Below are positions 34,544 to 43,855 of a DNA stretch of 64,000 nucleotides, piece after piece. Below the pieces are notes generated by a model. That model made no database searches. It saw nothing but the letters and a program-made list of their open reading frames with translations, and had not been told where the DNA came from. Position 1 is the first letter of the stretch. Each line of letters begins with the position of its first letter. The position numbers and the translations under genes are program-made. This DNA comes from Haloprofundus marisrubri (GTDB taxonomy: Archaea > Halobacteriota > Halobacteria > Halobacteriales > Haloferacaceae), in NCBI RefSeq assembly GCF_001469955.1, contig NZ_LOPU01000016.1, positions 351,685 to 415,684 of the forward strand. Reading direction: 5' to 3'.

Positions 34544-36889
34544 TTACACCCTCTCTGAGGCACCGCGTGTGGTCCGGTGCGGGACGTCCGCGCTGTCGCC
34601 GATTGCCGGGACGAGACGTTGTTGATTCGTCTCGTTCGTTGTGGTTCCGTTTTCGGTCATCGTCCCGTCGGCGAACGCTGCGGGCCTGACGCTGACGACG
34701 GTGACCGACCCGCTACTGTAGACGACGTTGTGTGCGGATGTGACAGCCGTCTCGTTGTTACTCGATAGCCTGCTCGTCGGAACGTCGGTGTTCGTCTCGG
34801 AGACGCCTCGTTCGCGGATGTACACGTATCCTCTGTCGATGTTTTCTATCTCGAACTGAGGGCTCCACTCGTCTTTGAAATGTCTCGTCTCGGTGTTGTA
34901 GTAACTTTCCGGAAGTTCTGACCTGAGCATCTGACTAGTCACGATATCAGTGAACACGGGGATTTCCTGTGGTCTTTCGACGTCCCCGGTTTGGTACGCC
35001 TCCGTCTCGGAGACGTTCGTATTGGCGATGAGCCATCCTGCACCCGCCCGCTCGCTGTTGCTGAAAACGTAGTCGTGTGCGTCACTGTTGAACGTCGCAC
35101 TGTGGGAGGTTCCGATAGCTGCGAACAGGAACCCGGAGTTGAACGCCAAGAGGATGACGAGAAGAACGGCTAACACTGTCCAACTCGCTCCTTCCGGAAC
35201 GACGGCCTGTGGCGTGACACGACGGCTCAGCGCGCCCGCTTTTTCGACGAGAACCCGATAACCGATGGGCATGAACGGGGCGAGAACGACTAATACAATC
35301 TGATAGGCTCTGTCGGCCCAGAGATTGAGAGTGAAAAAGTACGACGACCCGAGGAAGATGAAAAGCGGTACTGCCAGTGCGGTGTACTCGACGTACTTGG
35401 GCGACCGTCCCGTGTGAATCTCGTACAGTTGGGCGAGCACTTGCCACGCCAGTCCGATGCTGAGAAGCATCGTAAAGAGAATGTAGAGAGCGAGATGCAT
35501 GTCGTCGAGCGTTCCAGAGCCTTCGGAGACGTAACTCCCGCCAGACCCCTCTACGAGGCCCGTCCGAAGAAGCGTCACCACTTGGTCAGCGAGACTTAAC
35601 GGGACGGACTGGAGTGTGGCGATGAGTTCCGGCGACGAGTAGGCGTACCACGCCGTCGCACCGAACAAAAGCAGAACGGGATAGGTAAGCGAGAGTCGGT
35701 GTTCGACGTCGCCAACGACACGCTGTACGACGAAGAGTCCGACGACAGCGGCCAGAAGTGAGAAGCCGAATACGTACGTCACCCCGTAGTGGCTGTAGAT
35801 GAGGCCAACGGCGAGCAGTACGCCCGCGAGTTTGCTTCCGAGCGTCTCGAAGTACGTTCCGAAGTAGACGAGCAACAACGCGACGACGAACAGTTCGGCG
35901 ATCAACTGCTTGTCGGGTGTGAAGTAAAACGAGAGATGGTAGAGCGTGAAAAAGAGGCTGCCGTACAGGGCAATTTCTGTATCGAAAATCTCACGAGTGA
36001 GATAAAACAGTCCGACTGGGGCAAGCGCGAACAGGAGGACGTAGACCACTTTGTACGTCGTCGTCAGTTCGATACCGGTGAGTATCGTCACCGAAGCGGG
36101 GACGGCGCTCACCATCGGAACGGCAATCGACGACCCGCCGATGGCCGGTCCCCAAACGTGCGTGCTGCCGACGACTGTCGCGGTGTAGAACATGCTCTGT
36201 ATGTCGGCGCCGATGACGTGTCCGCTCAGTAAGTTCCGATGCAGGAGCATCGACACGGAGACGACGAAGAGCGAGAACGGATAGAGTCGCTGTGGGATGA
36301 ACTGAAGTAAAGCGAGCATCACGATGGCCGCCGTTGCGAGTACGAACACGTACATTCCGAGGTTGGACCCGAACTGGTTCATCACGATAGCGGCGAGTGC
36401 GGCAATTCCCGGAAGGAACGCAACAAGTGCCAGAACCATCGGTGAAACGTCCAACTGGTAGTTGAGACGAGGCAACGTCGTTTCCGTCGAGGAGACGAGA
36501 ACTGCGAGAGCCACGACGACCAGCGTGAGTACGAGCGCGAGAGGGACGAACGCCAGAGGTGCGCTGACACCGAATACCGGGAGTGTGAGGCCCGAGAGTA
36601 CGGTGACGATAGCCACGAGAGCGAAACTTAGCCCAACTGAGAGTATAGTGAACGGACCGAACGTTCCGACTCGGAGGTTGAGGAGCCGTACCAACAGCGC
36701 ACCGGGGAGAAAGAGGAACAGCGCGCTCGCAGTGAGTATCCGAACACCGAGCAGTATCTCCGACGATGCGGGAACGAGCGTACTTCCCCAGAACGCGACA
36801 AGCAGTCCTGCGATGAAGGTCACTGTCGCTTTCGGACTCCACTCTACTGGCATCTCCGTCTGTGTGGTCTGTGATATATTTCGTGACAT
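34544..36889 (-). CDS. large DUF2206-like polytopic membrane protein
   Basis: A 781-residue protein with about 16 transmembrane helices in the first 560 residues and an extracellular C-terminal region. It has an acidic loop after early helices (VIGADIQSMFYTATVV) as in GT-C-type membrane sugar transferases and DUF2206 proteins of archaeal glycan loci. Several glycosylation-like NxT/NxS sites lie in the tail. It heads an operon with the GT2 at 33497-34540. GT-C activity is inferred from topology. Confidence 0.78.
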   Translation of the reverse strand: MSRNISQTTQTEMPVEWSPKATVTFIAGLLVAFWGSTLVPASSEILLGVRILTASALFLFLPGALLVRLLNLRVGTFGPFTILSVGLSFALVAIVTVLSGLTLPVFGVSAPLAFVPLALVLTLVVVALAVLVSSTETTLPRLNYQLDVSPMVLALVAFLPGIAALAAIVMNQFGSNLGMYVFVLATAAIVMLALLQFIPQRLYPFSLFVVSVSMLLHRNLLSGHVIGADIQSMFYTATVVGSTHVWGPAIGGSSIAVPMVSAVPASVTILTGIELTTTYKVVYVLLFALAPVGLFYLTREIFDTEIALYGSLFFTLYHLSFYFTPDKQLIAELFVVALLLVYFGTYFETLGSKLAGVLLAVGLIYSHYGVTYVFGFSLLAAVVGLFVVQRVVGDVEHRLSLTYPVLLLFGATAWYAYSSPELIATLQSVPLSLADQVVTLLRTGLVEGSGGSYVSEGSGTLDDMHLALYILFTMLLSIGLAWQVLAQLYEIHTGRSPKYVEYTALAVPLFIFLGSSYFFTLNLWADRAYQIVLVVLAPFMPIGYRVLVEKAGALSRRVTPQAVVPEGASWTVLAVLLVILLAFNSGFLFAAIGTSHSATFNSDAHDYVFSNSERAGAGWLIANTNVSETEAYQTGDVERPQEIPVFTDIVTSQMLRSELPESYYNTETRHFKDEWSPQFEIENIDRGYVYIRERGVSETNTDVPTSRLSSNNETAVTSAHNVVYSSGSVTVVSVRPAAFADGTMTENGTTTNETNQQRLVPAIGDSADVPHRTTRGASERV

Positions 36890-36972
36890 GTGTGAGGTTC
36901 GCCTCGTCTGTGTTATTTTCTACCAAAGAGGAAACATCGTGACAGCCCAGTTTCAAGAGATTTACCAGACTG

Positions 36973-36984
36973 ATTCATATATAA
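36973..36984 (-). promoter_or_regulatory. TATA-like box of the large membrane-protein operon
   Basis: Minus-strand AAATTATATATG region; predicted leader of about 60 nt before the ATG at 36889. Confidence 0.45.
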
Positions 36985-37048
36985 TTTCTCTCACTTTGGT
37001 CGATGGGTCATACGTAGCTGACTATCACATCGCAAAGGTAGGTCACTG

Positions 37049-38482
37049 TTAGCGCCAATCGACCTGTGAGCCGATAACCCGCAACCCTGGAAGAACGATT
37101 TGTCTCCGTACGTCGGGGATGACGACCGATGCGACGAGGTAGATGGCTGCGCCGAGTCCGACCTGTGCAACCAAGAGCACGAGGCCGGTGACAGGGAGTG
37201 CCGATTTTACGGCAAACAGAATACCACCCATGACGACCGACATCACGGCGTACCACCCGACGAGTCGGTACGGGATGTCGATGGTAATGTACTGTGAGAG
37301 ATACTTCGTATGAAGAACCGTGTTTACCATCCACGAGACCGTCGTCGCAATGGCGGCACCGACGAACCCGATGGAGACGATGAGTACCGGGTTGAGAACC
37401 AAGTTGATTCCGACAGAGACGACTGTCGCCCTCGCGGCGAGGTCCGGTCGGTCGATTGCACGGACGGAGTCGCCGACGACGTCGTTGAACGATTGGAACA
37501 GTTTCTCTATCATCAAAATGACGAGCACCAGCGAGGCGATGGTGTACTCGGGACCGAAGATGTAGCGCAGAATCTCCGTCGAGTAGAGCGCCGATCCGAT
37601 AATCGCCGGAATAGAGACGAAGACGGCGAAACTGATGGCCGTGGACACCGTCTCCTCGATTCGGTCGATTGACGCGGTGGCGTTCCACTGACTTATCTGC
37701 GGGAACAGTGTCAGCGATATGGACTTGCTCACCATGATGACGAGAAGGGTAATCTGCCACGCGATTTCGTAGGCGCTGACGAACTGCGCGGCGAGGAAGA
37801 ACCCGATGAACGCCGAGTCCATCCACTGGTAGATCTCGGCACCGACGGAGTTGATGGTGTCGTACTTCGAGAAGACGAAGAGTGATTTCGTCTCTGCCAT
37901 CGAGGGTCTGCCAATACTCGTGGTGCATTTGGTATACGCCCAGACGAACGCGACCACCGACCCGAACATGAGACCGTAGACGATACCTCGGATGCCGAAA
38001 TCCAACGTGATGAGCAGTATCGCTACGGTGACCCACGTAAGTCGTCGGGCGAACTCGATAGAGGCAGTCTCACCGACCCGAAGTTCGCCGCGAACCGCGT
38101 GGATGTACAGAAGCGACAGTTCCCGAAGTGTAACGGTGGCGATGAGCAGATACGCGAGGTCCGCACCGAGATAGTCGTTCAACCACGGACGGGACACGAA
38201 TATCCCGAGAGACACTATCGTCAGTAAAACCAACTTGAACGCGACCGCCGACCCGAGTACCGTCTCCGGGTTTCGTCCTTCGCTGAGTCGTTTCTCCAGT
38301 GCACCACGGAGGCCTAAATCGGCCGGTATCGAGAGAAGCCCCTGTACGGCGAAAAAAAGGAAGAAAATCCCCAACTGTGTAGAGTCCAGACTCCGTGCGA
38401 AGAAGGTGATAGCGGCGAACATCAGGAGGGCGCCGCCGCCCTTCGAGAGAATCATGTTGAACGATGAGCGACCGATATCCAT
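37049..38482 (-). CDS. Wzx-type flippase 2 (MOP superfamily)
   Basis: A 477-residue polytopic protein with about 12-14 helices: N-terminal SFNMILSKGGGALLMFAAITFFARSLDSTQLGIFFLFFA is the MOP/O-antigen flippase start. It lies between an ATP-grasp gene (127 bp upstream) and the membrane-protein operon, all on one strand, so it may transport the product assembled by these enzymes. Distinct in sequence from flippase 1. Confidence 0.9.
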   Translation of the reverse strand: MDIGRSSFNMILSKGGGALLMFAAITFFARSLDSTQLGIFFLFFAVQGLLSIPADLGLRGALEKRLSEGRNPETVLGSAVAFKLVLLTIVSLGIFVSRPWLNDYLGADLAYLLIATVTLRELSLLYIHAVRGELRVGETASIEFARRLTWVTVAILLITLDFGIRGIVYGLMFGSVVAFVWAYTKCTTSIGRPSMAETKSLFVFSKYDTINSVGAEIYQWMDSAFIGFFLAAQFVSAYEIAWQITLLVIMVSKSISLTLFPQISQWNATASIDRIEETVSTAISFAVFVSIPAIIGSALYSTEILRYIFGPEYTIASLVLVILMIEKLFQSFNDVVGDSVRAIDRPDLAARATVVSVGINLVLNPVLIVSIGFVGAAIATTVSWMVNTVLHTKYLSQYITIDIPYRLVGWYAVMSVVMGGILFAVKSALPVTGLVLLVAQVGLGAAIYLVASVVIPDVRRQIVLPGLRVIGSQVDWR

Positions 38483-38609
38483 GTGTTAGTCCCGTGTTAT
38501 CGTAGCTGCCCGCTCTGCGAGTGTTCGGGTTCGATACTGTCGCAACGCCCTGTGTGTCCTCGACCGTTTGGTGTCCCCGAGTACGGCGCGTCTGTGCGCC
38601 GACATCGAG

Positions 38610-39809
38610 TTATCGACCCCGCGATAGCGTGTTGAGAACGCCTTGTGCGAACGGTCGTGGGTCGTCTAAACTCACGAAGTCGAAGTGCGGATGTTCGTAT
38701 ATCGACGACGCAACCTCCCAGGTAGCGGTCCGAATCGAGGGTTTGTCGACGTTCGGGTAGTTGTACCGCAGCACACTCCAGAGATACTGGATTTCTCCGG
38801 CGAGGAGGTGTGTAGCAACGCCTTCTTGGTACCCCGGGTCAATCTCGTCCGTCTGACCCTGCGTCATGAGCCAGTAGTTGTACGGGTAGTCGGCACCGGC
38901 GCGCACGTCGAGTAGCACCGACGCCCAGATTCGCGGGTTGATTTCGAGGAGATAGAACTCTCCTGTCTCGTGGTCTTTGATGAACTGCACCGAGGCTAAG
39001 CCGTGCCAGTCGAGGTGACTCAGCAGTCGTTCGCCGAGTTCTTCGACTTCGGGGTCGTGAGTCATCTCGCGGAACACGCTCATCCCCCCTGCGTACGTCT
39101 TCCCGCGTAGTTGTCGTCGAAGACTCGTCGCAACCGGTTCACCGTTCTCGTACAGTGCACGGAACGAGTACTCCATGCCCGTGACGATTTCTTGGGTGAT
39201 AGGGACGTGACCGAGCATCTTCTCGATGACTGCGTCCGTATCGGGTTCGGACCCGGATTCGAGATATATCGGGTCCATTCTGCCCTCACACGTCCCCGGT
39301 TCGAGAAAGTCGACGTAGTCCTCGGCGAGCAGCGAGTACCGCTGTTTGGCGATGAGTTTACGGTTCCAGTCGGTGACCTCGTCGAGAACCTCGGTTTTCG
39401 GAACGGGGATGTCGAGTTCCTCTGCGGTCTCCGCCAGCTCCTTGCCATCTTGAGCAGTCCGAAGCGAATCGAACGAAGGCCATCCGACAGTGACGTGTTC
39501 TGCAAACTCTTCGCGGTACTTCGAGAGGATGTACGCGTCCATCTCCCGCGTAGGGACGACCGTCCGCACGTCTGGGCGGGCCGCCAGCGCGAGAAGCGAC
39601 TCCTTGTAGGCCGGGAAGTTGTCGTACGGTGACGGCATCAGTACTTTCTCGTCGCAGTATTTCGAGGCGAACGCCGGAACGTCGTCGTGTTCGGAGACGA
39701 CGATGGTGTGGACGTCTCGTGGCGCGAGCGACCGGAGACAGGCGACGGCGTTTATCGAGAAATTCGCGGGAACGATAATCGAGTTCCACTGTCCGGTAGT
39801 CGTTGTCAT
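38610..39809 (-). CDS. ATP-grasp carboxylate-amine ligase-like protein
   Basis: A 399-residue ATP-grasp protein. N-terminal pre-ATP domain with SIIVPANFSINAVACLRSL; ATP-grasp subdomains with KLIAKQRYSLLAEDY, EIVTGMEYSFRALYENG, GLASVQFIKD and the Mg-binding FYLLEINPRIW. Such enzymes form amide or ester-like bonds from a carboxylate and an amine with ATP. In a glycan locus it could activate an amino acid or amidate uronic acids; the FemAB proteins nearby could use a related acyl donor. ATG 39809 is preferred over GTG 39821. Confidence 0.85.
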   Translation of the reverse strand: MTTTTGQWNSIIVPANFSINAVACLRSLAPRDVHTIVVSEHDDVPAFASKYCDEKVLMPSPYDNFPAYKESLLALAARPDVRTVVPTREMDAYILSKYREEFAEHVTVGWPSFDSLRTAQDGKELAETAEELDIPVPKTEVLDEVTDWNRKLIAKQRYSLLAEDYVDFLEPGTCEGRMDPIYLESGSEPDTDAVIEKMLGHVPITQEIVTGMEYSFRALYENGEPVATSLRRQLRGKTYAGGMSVFREMTHDPEVEELGERLLSHLDWHGLASVQFIKDHETGEFYLLEINPRIWASVLLDVRAGADYPYNYWLMTQGQTDEIDPGYQEGVATHLLAGEIQYLWSVLRYNYPNVDKPSIRTATWEVASSIYEHPHFDFVSLDDPRPFAQGVLNTLSRGR

Positions 39810-40020
39810 TTTCGTGAACACCTCATGTGCTGTGGGGAATCACAATGTGACAGGTAATTAAGGTCTATTCGCGTGAACGGGAAAGTCGGTCTTACGACAT
39901 GATTGCGGTGGGTTCCGTAACCAGTACCAAGAGCAGTTCTCTCCGACGAAGTCTACATACGTGACAGGAGCCCCATTCCCAGACATTGTCATATCGATAA
40001 TATGACGAAAAGCTTAGTAG

Positions 40021-40890
40021 ATGGCTACTGACTCGGTAGCTATGTCGCTCGTAGGCTCACTCGCGGACCTGCTATGGGGAACTCCCGCCTACACGTACGG
40101 TGTGAAGCTGTATCAGTCCGCAGTGAACGCGTATCTGCGAGTCTCACCGACGTATCATCTCACTGTTGACGACGCAAGCGCTGTTTTCCGCCCGGCGACG
40201 TTTATGGAGTGGAACAACATCGAAAATAGAATCTGGGACGAGGAGGCAGTGCTCAAACACCTACTCGCACACACCGAGGCGGACGACGTGTTCTACGATA
40301 TCGGCGCGAACATCGGTATCTACAGCTGTCTCGTCGATAGTCTGCTGACCGACGGCACCGTCGTCGCCTTCGAGCCGTACCCGCCGAACGTCGAACGATT
40401 GCGCATCAACCTCGCGGCGAACGGCATCGACACCCCGGTCCAACAGCGGCCGCTTTCGGACCGTCCTAAGACGGCGACGTTCTACCTGTACGACACCGAC
40501 AAAGCGGGGGCACAACACGGCTCGCTCGACACCGACTATCCCAGCGGCGACCCGATTGGCTCTTTCTCCATCGACACGGTGGCGGGCGACTGGCTCGTCG
40601 AACGTGGCGAGATTCCCGCACCAAGCGTCGTGAAAATCGACGTCCAAGGGACAGGAACGGCCGTTATCGACGGTCTCGAAGAGTCGCTATCGGCCGACCG
40701 TTGCCGACTCGTCTACGCCGAAGCCCACGGCAACGCCGAGCAGTTGCGAAGCCGACTGCAGAGACTCGGCTTCTCCACCGTCACACTCGGTGTTGACCGA
40801 CCGGGAAAGGAACCGACCGTCGTTGGCTACCGCGATGGCGTGAGTCTGCCAACTGCGGACGCTGAAACGACATCAACTGCCGTGTTCTGA
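40021..40890 (+). CDS. FkbM-family methyltransferase
   Basis: A 289-residue SAM methyltransferase of the FkbM group: VFYDIGANIGIYSCLVDS (motif I), VVAFEPYPPNVERLRINLAANG, and VVKIDVQGTGTAVIDGLEE. FkbM-type enzymes O-methylate sugars and lipids and are frequent in haloarchaeal glycan clusters; AglP of Haloferax methylates the hexuronic acid of the N-glycan and uses this kind of chemistry. Its stop overlaps the convergent hydrolase gene by 18 bp. The ATG at 40042 is an alternative start. Confidence 0.88.
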   Translation: MATDSVAMSLVGSLADLLWGTPAYTYGVKLYQSAVNAYLRVSPTYHLTVDDASAVFRPATFMEWNNIENRIWDEEAVLKHLLAHTEADDVFYDIGANIGIYSCLVDSLLTDGTVVAFEPYPPNVERLRINLAANGIDTPVQQRPLSDRPKTATFYLYDTDKAGAQHGSLDTDYPSGDPIGSFSIDTVAGDWLVERGEIPAPSVVKIDVQGTGTAVIDGLEESLSADRCRLVYAEAHGNAEQLRSRLQRLGFSTVTLGVDRPGKEPTVVGYRDGVSLPTADAETTSTAVF

Positions 40891-41457
40891 CTCGCTCGCT
40901 CTCGTTCCGGTGAGTCTGTAGTACGCATGTTTTAAGAGTGATTTGAGCGCTCCCGGTCCCGGTGTTCCATCGAGTATCCAGAGGACCACGACGGCGAGAA
41001 TGACGAGAAACTGAGGGCCCAGAAAGTCACCGACGTCCAGTTGTGCTACGCGGTACAGGAAGCCGTACTCGACACCGTAGTCGGTGTACATGAGCGGATA
41101 CAACAGGAACGCTAGCTCTCCGTACTCGCCTTCGAGAAACGCGGAAAGCGAGTCACCAACGAGGTGCGACGCGTAACCGATGCCGAACGCGGTGACGAGG
41201 TCGGTTCGTCGGTACTTCCGGGCTATGACGTAGAGCACAGCTACGACGAGTGCCATGGTGAGTATCGAGTGAGCGAGCGAACGCCCGCTCGGAAGCAGCC
41301 CAAACGTCCACGCTAACGGTTTGTCGACGAGGTCCGGAAACTGTGTGCCGAGTGCGACCGCGAGGGTCGAAAGACCGGTCGGTGGTCTCCGTGTTGTCGC
41401 CCGACTCCACACCGAATACCAGACGTACCCGAACGCCAGATGCCCCCAAGGCCACAT
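40873..41457 (-). CDS. YdjM-family membrane metal-dependent hydrolase, copy 2
   Basis: A 194-residue paralogue of 10820-11386, sharing PWGHLAFGYVWYS, TQFPDLVDKPLAW, LLPSGRSLAHS, GYASHLVGDS and the C-terminal DGTPGPGALKSL. The His/Asp metal-site residues are all kept. The two copies sit about 30 kb apart at the edges of the assembly genes, in opposite orientation. The role is unknown; membrane hydrolase of lipid-linked intermediates is a reasonable guess. Confidence 0.82.
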   Translation of the reverse strand: MWPWGHLAFGYVWYSVWSRATTRRPPTGLSTLAVALGTQFPDLVDKPLAWTFGLLPSGRSLAHSILTMALVVAVLYVIARKYRRTDLVTAFGIGYASHLVGDSLSAFLEGEYGELAFLLYPLMYTDYGVEYGFLYRVAQLDVGDFLGPQFLVILAVVVLWILDGTPGPGALKSLLKHAYYRLTGTRASESEHGS

Positions 41458-41975
41458 ATGCCGTAGAGTCTCCGAACGATGTTAGTGATTCCCCAGATTG
41501 CCGGGATATGACTCAAATCTGAGAGTTCGGTCGGCTCAGGCGACGAGAAATCACCCAGACGAACGTCTGTTTCGTGTAGGACTCCGACAGGAACTGCAAC
41601 CGGCGAAGAAAGAAATGAATTTCTGATATTTCGGACCCGCCTACGTTGACTCAGTCAAGAAAGAACAACTATCTAATAATACTTTCCTTGGATATTTACT
41701 ATCGATATAGTGAGAAGTCCAATAAGTGTTTTAGAGCATTTAGTGGCCCTATAGACGCAAATCTAGATATCAGTAACTTTTTCCAGACATGTTCTATAGC
41801 AGGTTACTGACGACTCTTCCGAATTTTTAACAGTTTGACTATTACTAATAGATATCTAGACATATGTTTGCTTTTCAGACTAGATTGTCTAGGTGCAGAA
41901 AACTAATCCCGCTACATTAACACATTCACAAAGAAAAGAATTATTAGTGCCAACTACTGTCTCGAAGTCGTACGC
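41458..41975. other. AT-rich upstream region of GH16 protein 1
   Basis: 518 bp, markedly AT-rich against its surroundings, without a gene. It contains a perfect 10-bp inverted repeat, TCTAGATATC at 41762-41771 and GATATCTAGA at 41851-41860, with 79 bp between arms. Several TATA-like AT runs occur, so the start site cannot be placed with certainty. Confidence 0.6.
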
Positions 41976-43799
41976 ATGGCACGTGAAAAACTGTCAGGCG
42001 AGACGCACAGTGACGAAAAAGAGGACGACAGCGGACTTTTGGACCGGCGAGACTATCTCAAACTCACCGGTGCGAGTGCCGCCGCACTCGGCGGAATCGG
42101 TGCCGGAGCGAGTAGTGTCGCAGCCGTGACCGAAGGAGGCCCCGCAAACCAAGACGAGTGGACGCTCGCGTTCGAGGACACCTTCGACAGCGGGTCGCTC
42201 GACACCTCGAACTGGGGTATTGGGTTCGGGTGGGGTATGGAGACGAACGCCTCGCCCGAGAGCATCTCCGAAGAGTACGTCAACATCACCGACGGACAGC
42301 TCCGCATCGGCGCGTCGCCCGACAACGGTGTCGAGGCGGGCGCGGTGAACACGAAGGACAAACAGTACTTCGGTCCCGGTAGCTACTGGGAGGCGAAAAT
42401 CAAATTCCCCAAGCGCGTCGGCTTCCTGCCGGCGTTCTGGGCGAAACCGAACAGCGAGGCGTGGCCGCCGGAGATCGACTTCGTCGAGTTGTTCCAGACG
42501 GACGGCTCCTCGGACGACTACACGGAGTCGCACCACCACATCCACTACTCCTCGGACACGCAGCCGAACGGCCCCCACGAGGACGACGGCGCAAGCTACG
42601 ACGTGGGCGACGACCTCACCGAGAACTTCCACATCTACGGCTGTGAATGGCAGGAGGACGCCATCCGTACCTACGTCGACGGTCAGCTCGTCGCCGAACG
42701 CACCGCCGACACCATCGTCGAGTCGTGTAACAACGGCGCGCCGTTTTACATGATGTTCACCATCCATATCGACCGCGTCGGTACGACCGACAGGTCGGCC
42801 AACTGGGACGAAGAGATGGTAGTCGACTGGGCCCGCGTCTGGGAGTACGGTAACGACGGTAGTTCCGACGGCGGGTCGGACGACGGTTCGAGCGGTGACG
42901 ACTCCGGCAACACCGACGACTCCGACAACACTGACGGCTCCGAAGGGGACTCCAGCGGCGACGACTCCGAAGCCAGAGAACATTTCCTCTGGCTCCGTTC
43001 GGAGTACGACGGCGGTGAAGCGTCGTTCGAGTTCTCCGCGAGCGGCGGCAACATCGACCTGCAGACGAACTTCTCCGCGGAGTACACGGTCTCAGACGAC
43101 CGAACCTCCGCAAGCGGGACGGTTACCGAGCGCAGCAACGACCTGCCGGGGTTCTGGTACGACGGCGAGATAACCGAGTTCGACTACAGCGGTCCGCTGC
43201 AGGTGTTTATCGACAACCAGTACGTCGACCCCGACACGCTGCCGGAAGCGGAGAGCGACGGACGAGGCGACACCGGCGAAGACGACGAGACGGGTTCGTC
43301 GTTGCCGAACACGCTCACCATCGACACCAGCGGGTCCTCGGGAACGACGAACTACGAGCTATCCGTTAGCGGAAGCCTCGAAGCCGACAGCGGCGCGAGC
43401 AACGAGGCGTCGATTTCGAGCGGCTCTGCGAGTGGTTCAGTGAGCAACGGTCAGGCTACCTTCGGCTTCGAGGGCGAACTCGAAGCACTGTCACTCGACG
43501 GCGACGCCGCTGTCTCTGTTAACGGGCAACCGGTTCAGTTGCTCCGTGTCCGGCGTTCGGCCGACAGTAACGGCCTCGTCAAGTACATCGTCGAATCTAC
43601 GGGCAGACTGCTGAAAGCCGACGTTCCCCGCTCCTCGATTAACCCGGACGACGAAGTGGGCAGCAGCAAAATCTTCGGCAAGGTCGTCGGCGGAACCGAC
43701 GCGTACTGGCTCCTCGAAGGCGAGATTACCGACGTCTCGGCGTTCGGCGGCGACGTCGTCACAACGCTCGACGGCGCGGAGACCGACTTCACGAACTGA
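41976..43799 (+). CDS. Tat-exported GH16 glucanase-like enzyme with C-terminal repeats
   Basis: A 607-residue exported hydrolase. A Tat motif (LDRRDYLKLTG) precedes an Ala/Gly hydrophobic stretch. GH16 fold at about 58-293 with the catalytic E-x-D-x-x-E site EIDFVE at 166-171 (Glu166 nucleophile, Glu171 acid/base) and GFLPAFWAKP. An Asp/Ser-rich linker (294-332) leads to three beta-rich repeats (about 334-420, 445-522, 523-607) related to exported proteins A and B; DGRGDTG sits at 428-434. Likely cleaves or remodels a beta-1,3/1,4 glucan-like or galactan polymer outside the cell. Confidence 0.9.
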   Translation: MAREKLSGETHSDEKEDDSGLLDRRDYLKLTGASAAALGGIGAGASSVAAVTEGGPANQDEWTLAFEDTFDSGSLDTSNWGIGFGWGMETNASPESISEEYVNITDGQLRIGASPDNGVEAGAVNTKDKQYFGPGSYWEAKIKFPKRVGFLPAFWAKPNSEAWPPEIDFVELFQTDGSSDDYTESHHHIHYSSDTQPNGPHEDDGASYDVGDDLTENFHIYGCEWQEDAIRTYVDGQLVAERTADTIVESCNNGAPFYMMFTIHIDRVGTTDRSANWDEEMVVDWARVWEYGNDGSSDGGSDDGSSGDDSGNTDDSDNTDGSEGDSSGDDSEAREHFLWLRSEYDGGEASFEFSASGGNIDLQTNFSAEYTVSDDRTSASGTVTERSNDLPGFWYDGEITEFDYSGPLQVFIDNQYVDPDTLPEAESDGRGDTGEDDETGSSLPNTLTIDTSGSSGTTNYELSVSGSLEADSGASNEASISSGSASGSVSNGQATFGFEGELEALSLDGDAAVSVNGQPVQLLRVRRSADSNGLVKYIVESTGRLLKADVPRSSINPDDEVGSSKIFGKVVGGTDAYWLLEGEITDVSAFGGDVVTTLDGAETDFTN

Positions 43800-43845
43800 A
43801 CCCGGGAGTTACACCCGAGCACCGACAACAGAACGCCACGCCGCA

Positions 43846-43851
43846 TTTTTT
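43846..43851 (+). terminator. T6 terminator candidate of GH16 protein 1
   Basis: TTTTTT in the 56-bp gap between convergent stop codons, well placed to end the plus-strand transcript. Confidence 0.45.
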
Positions 43852-43855
43852 CTCG

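Noticed and set aside
41893..42129. 78-codon open frame overlapping the GH16 start
   Set aside because: Different frame from the Tat-signal reading and no recognisable content.
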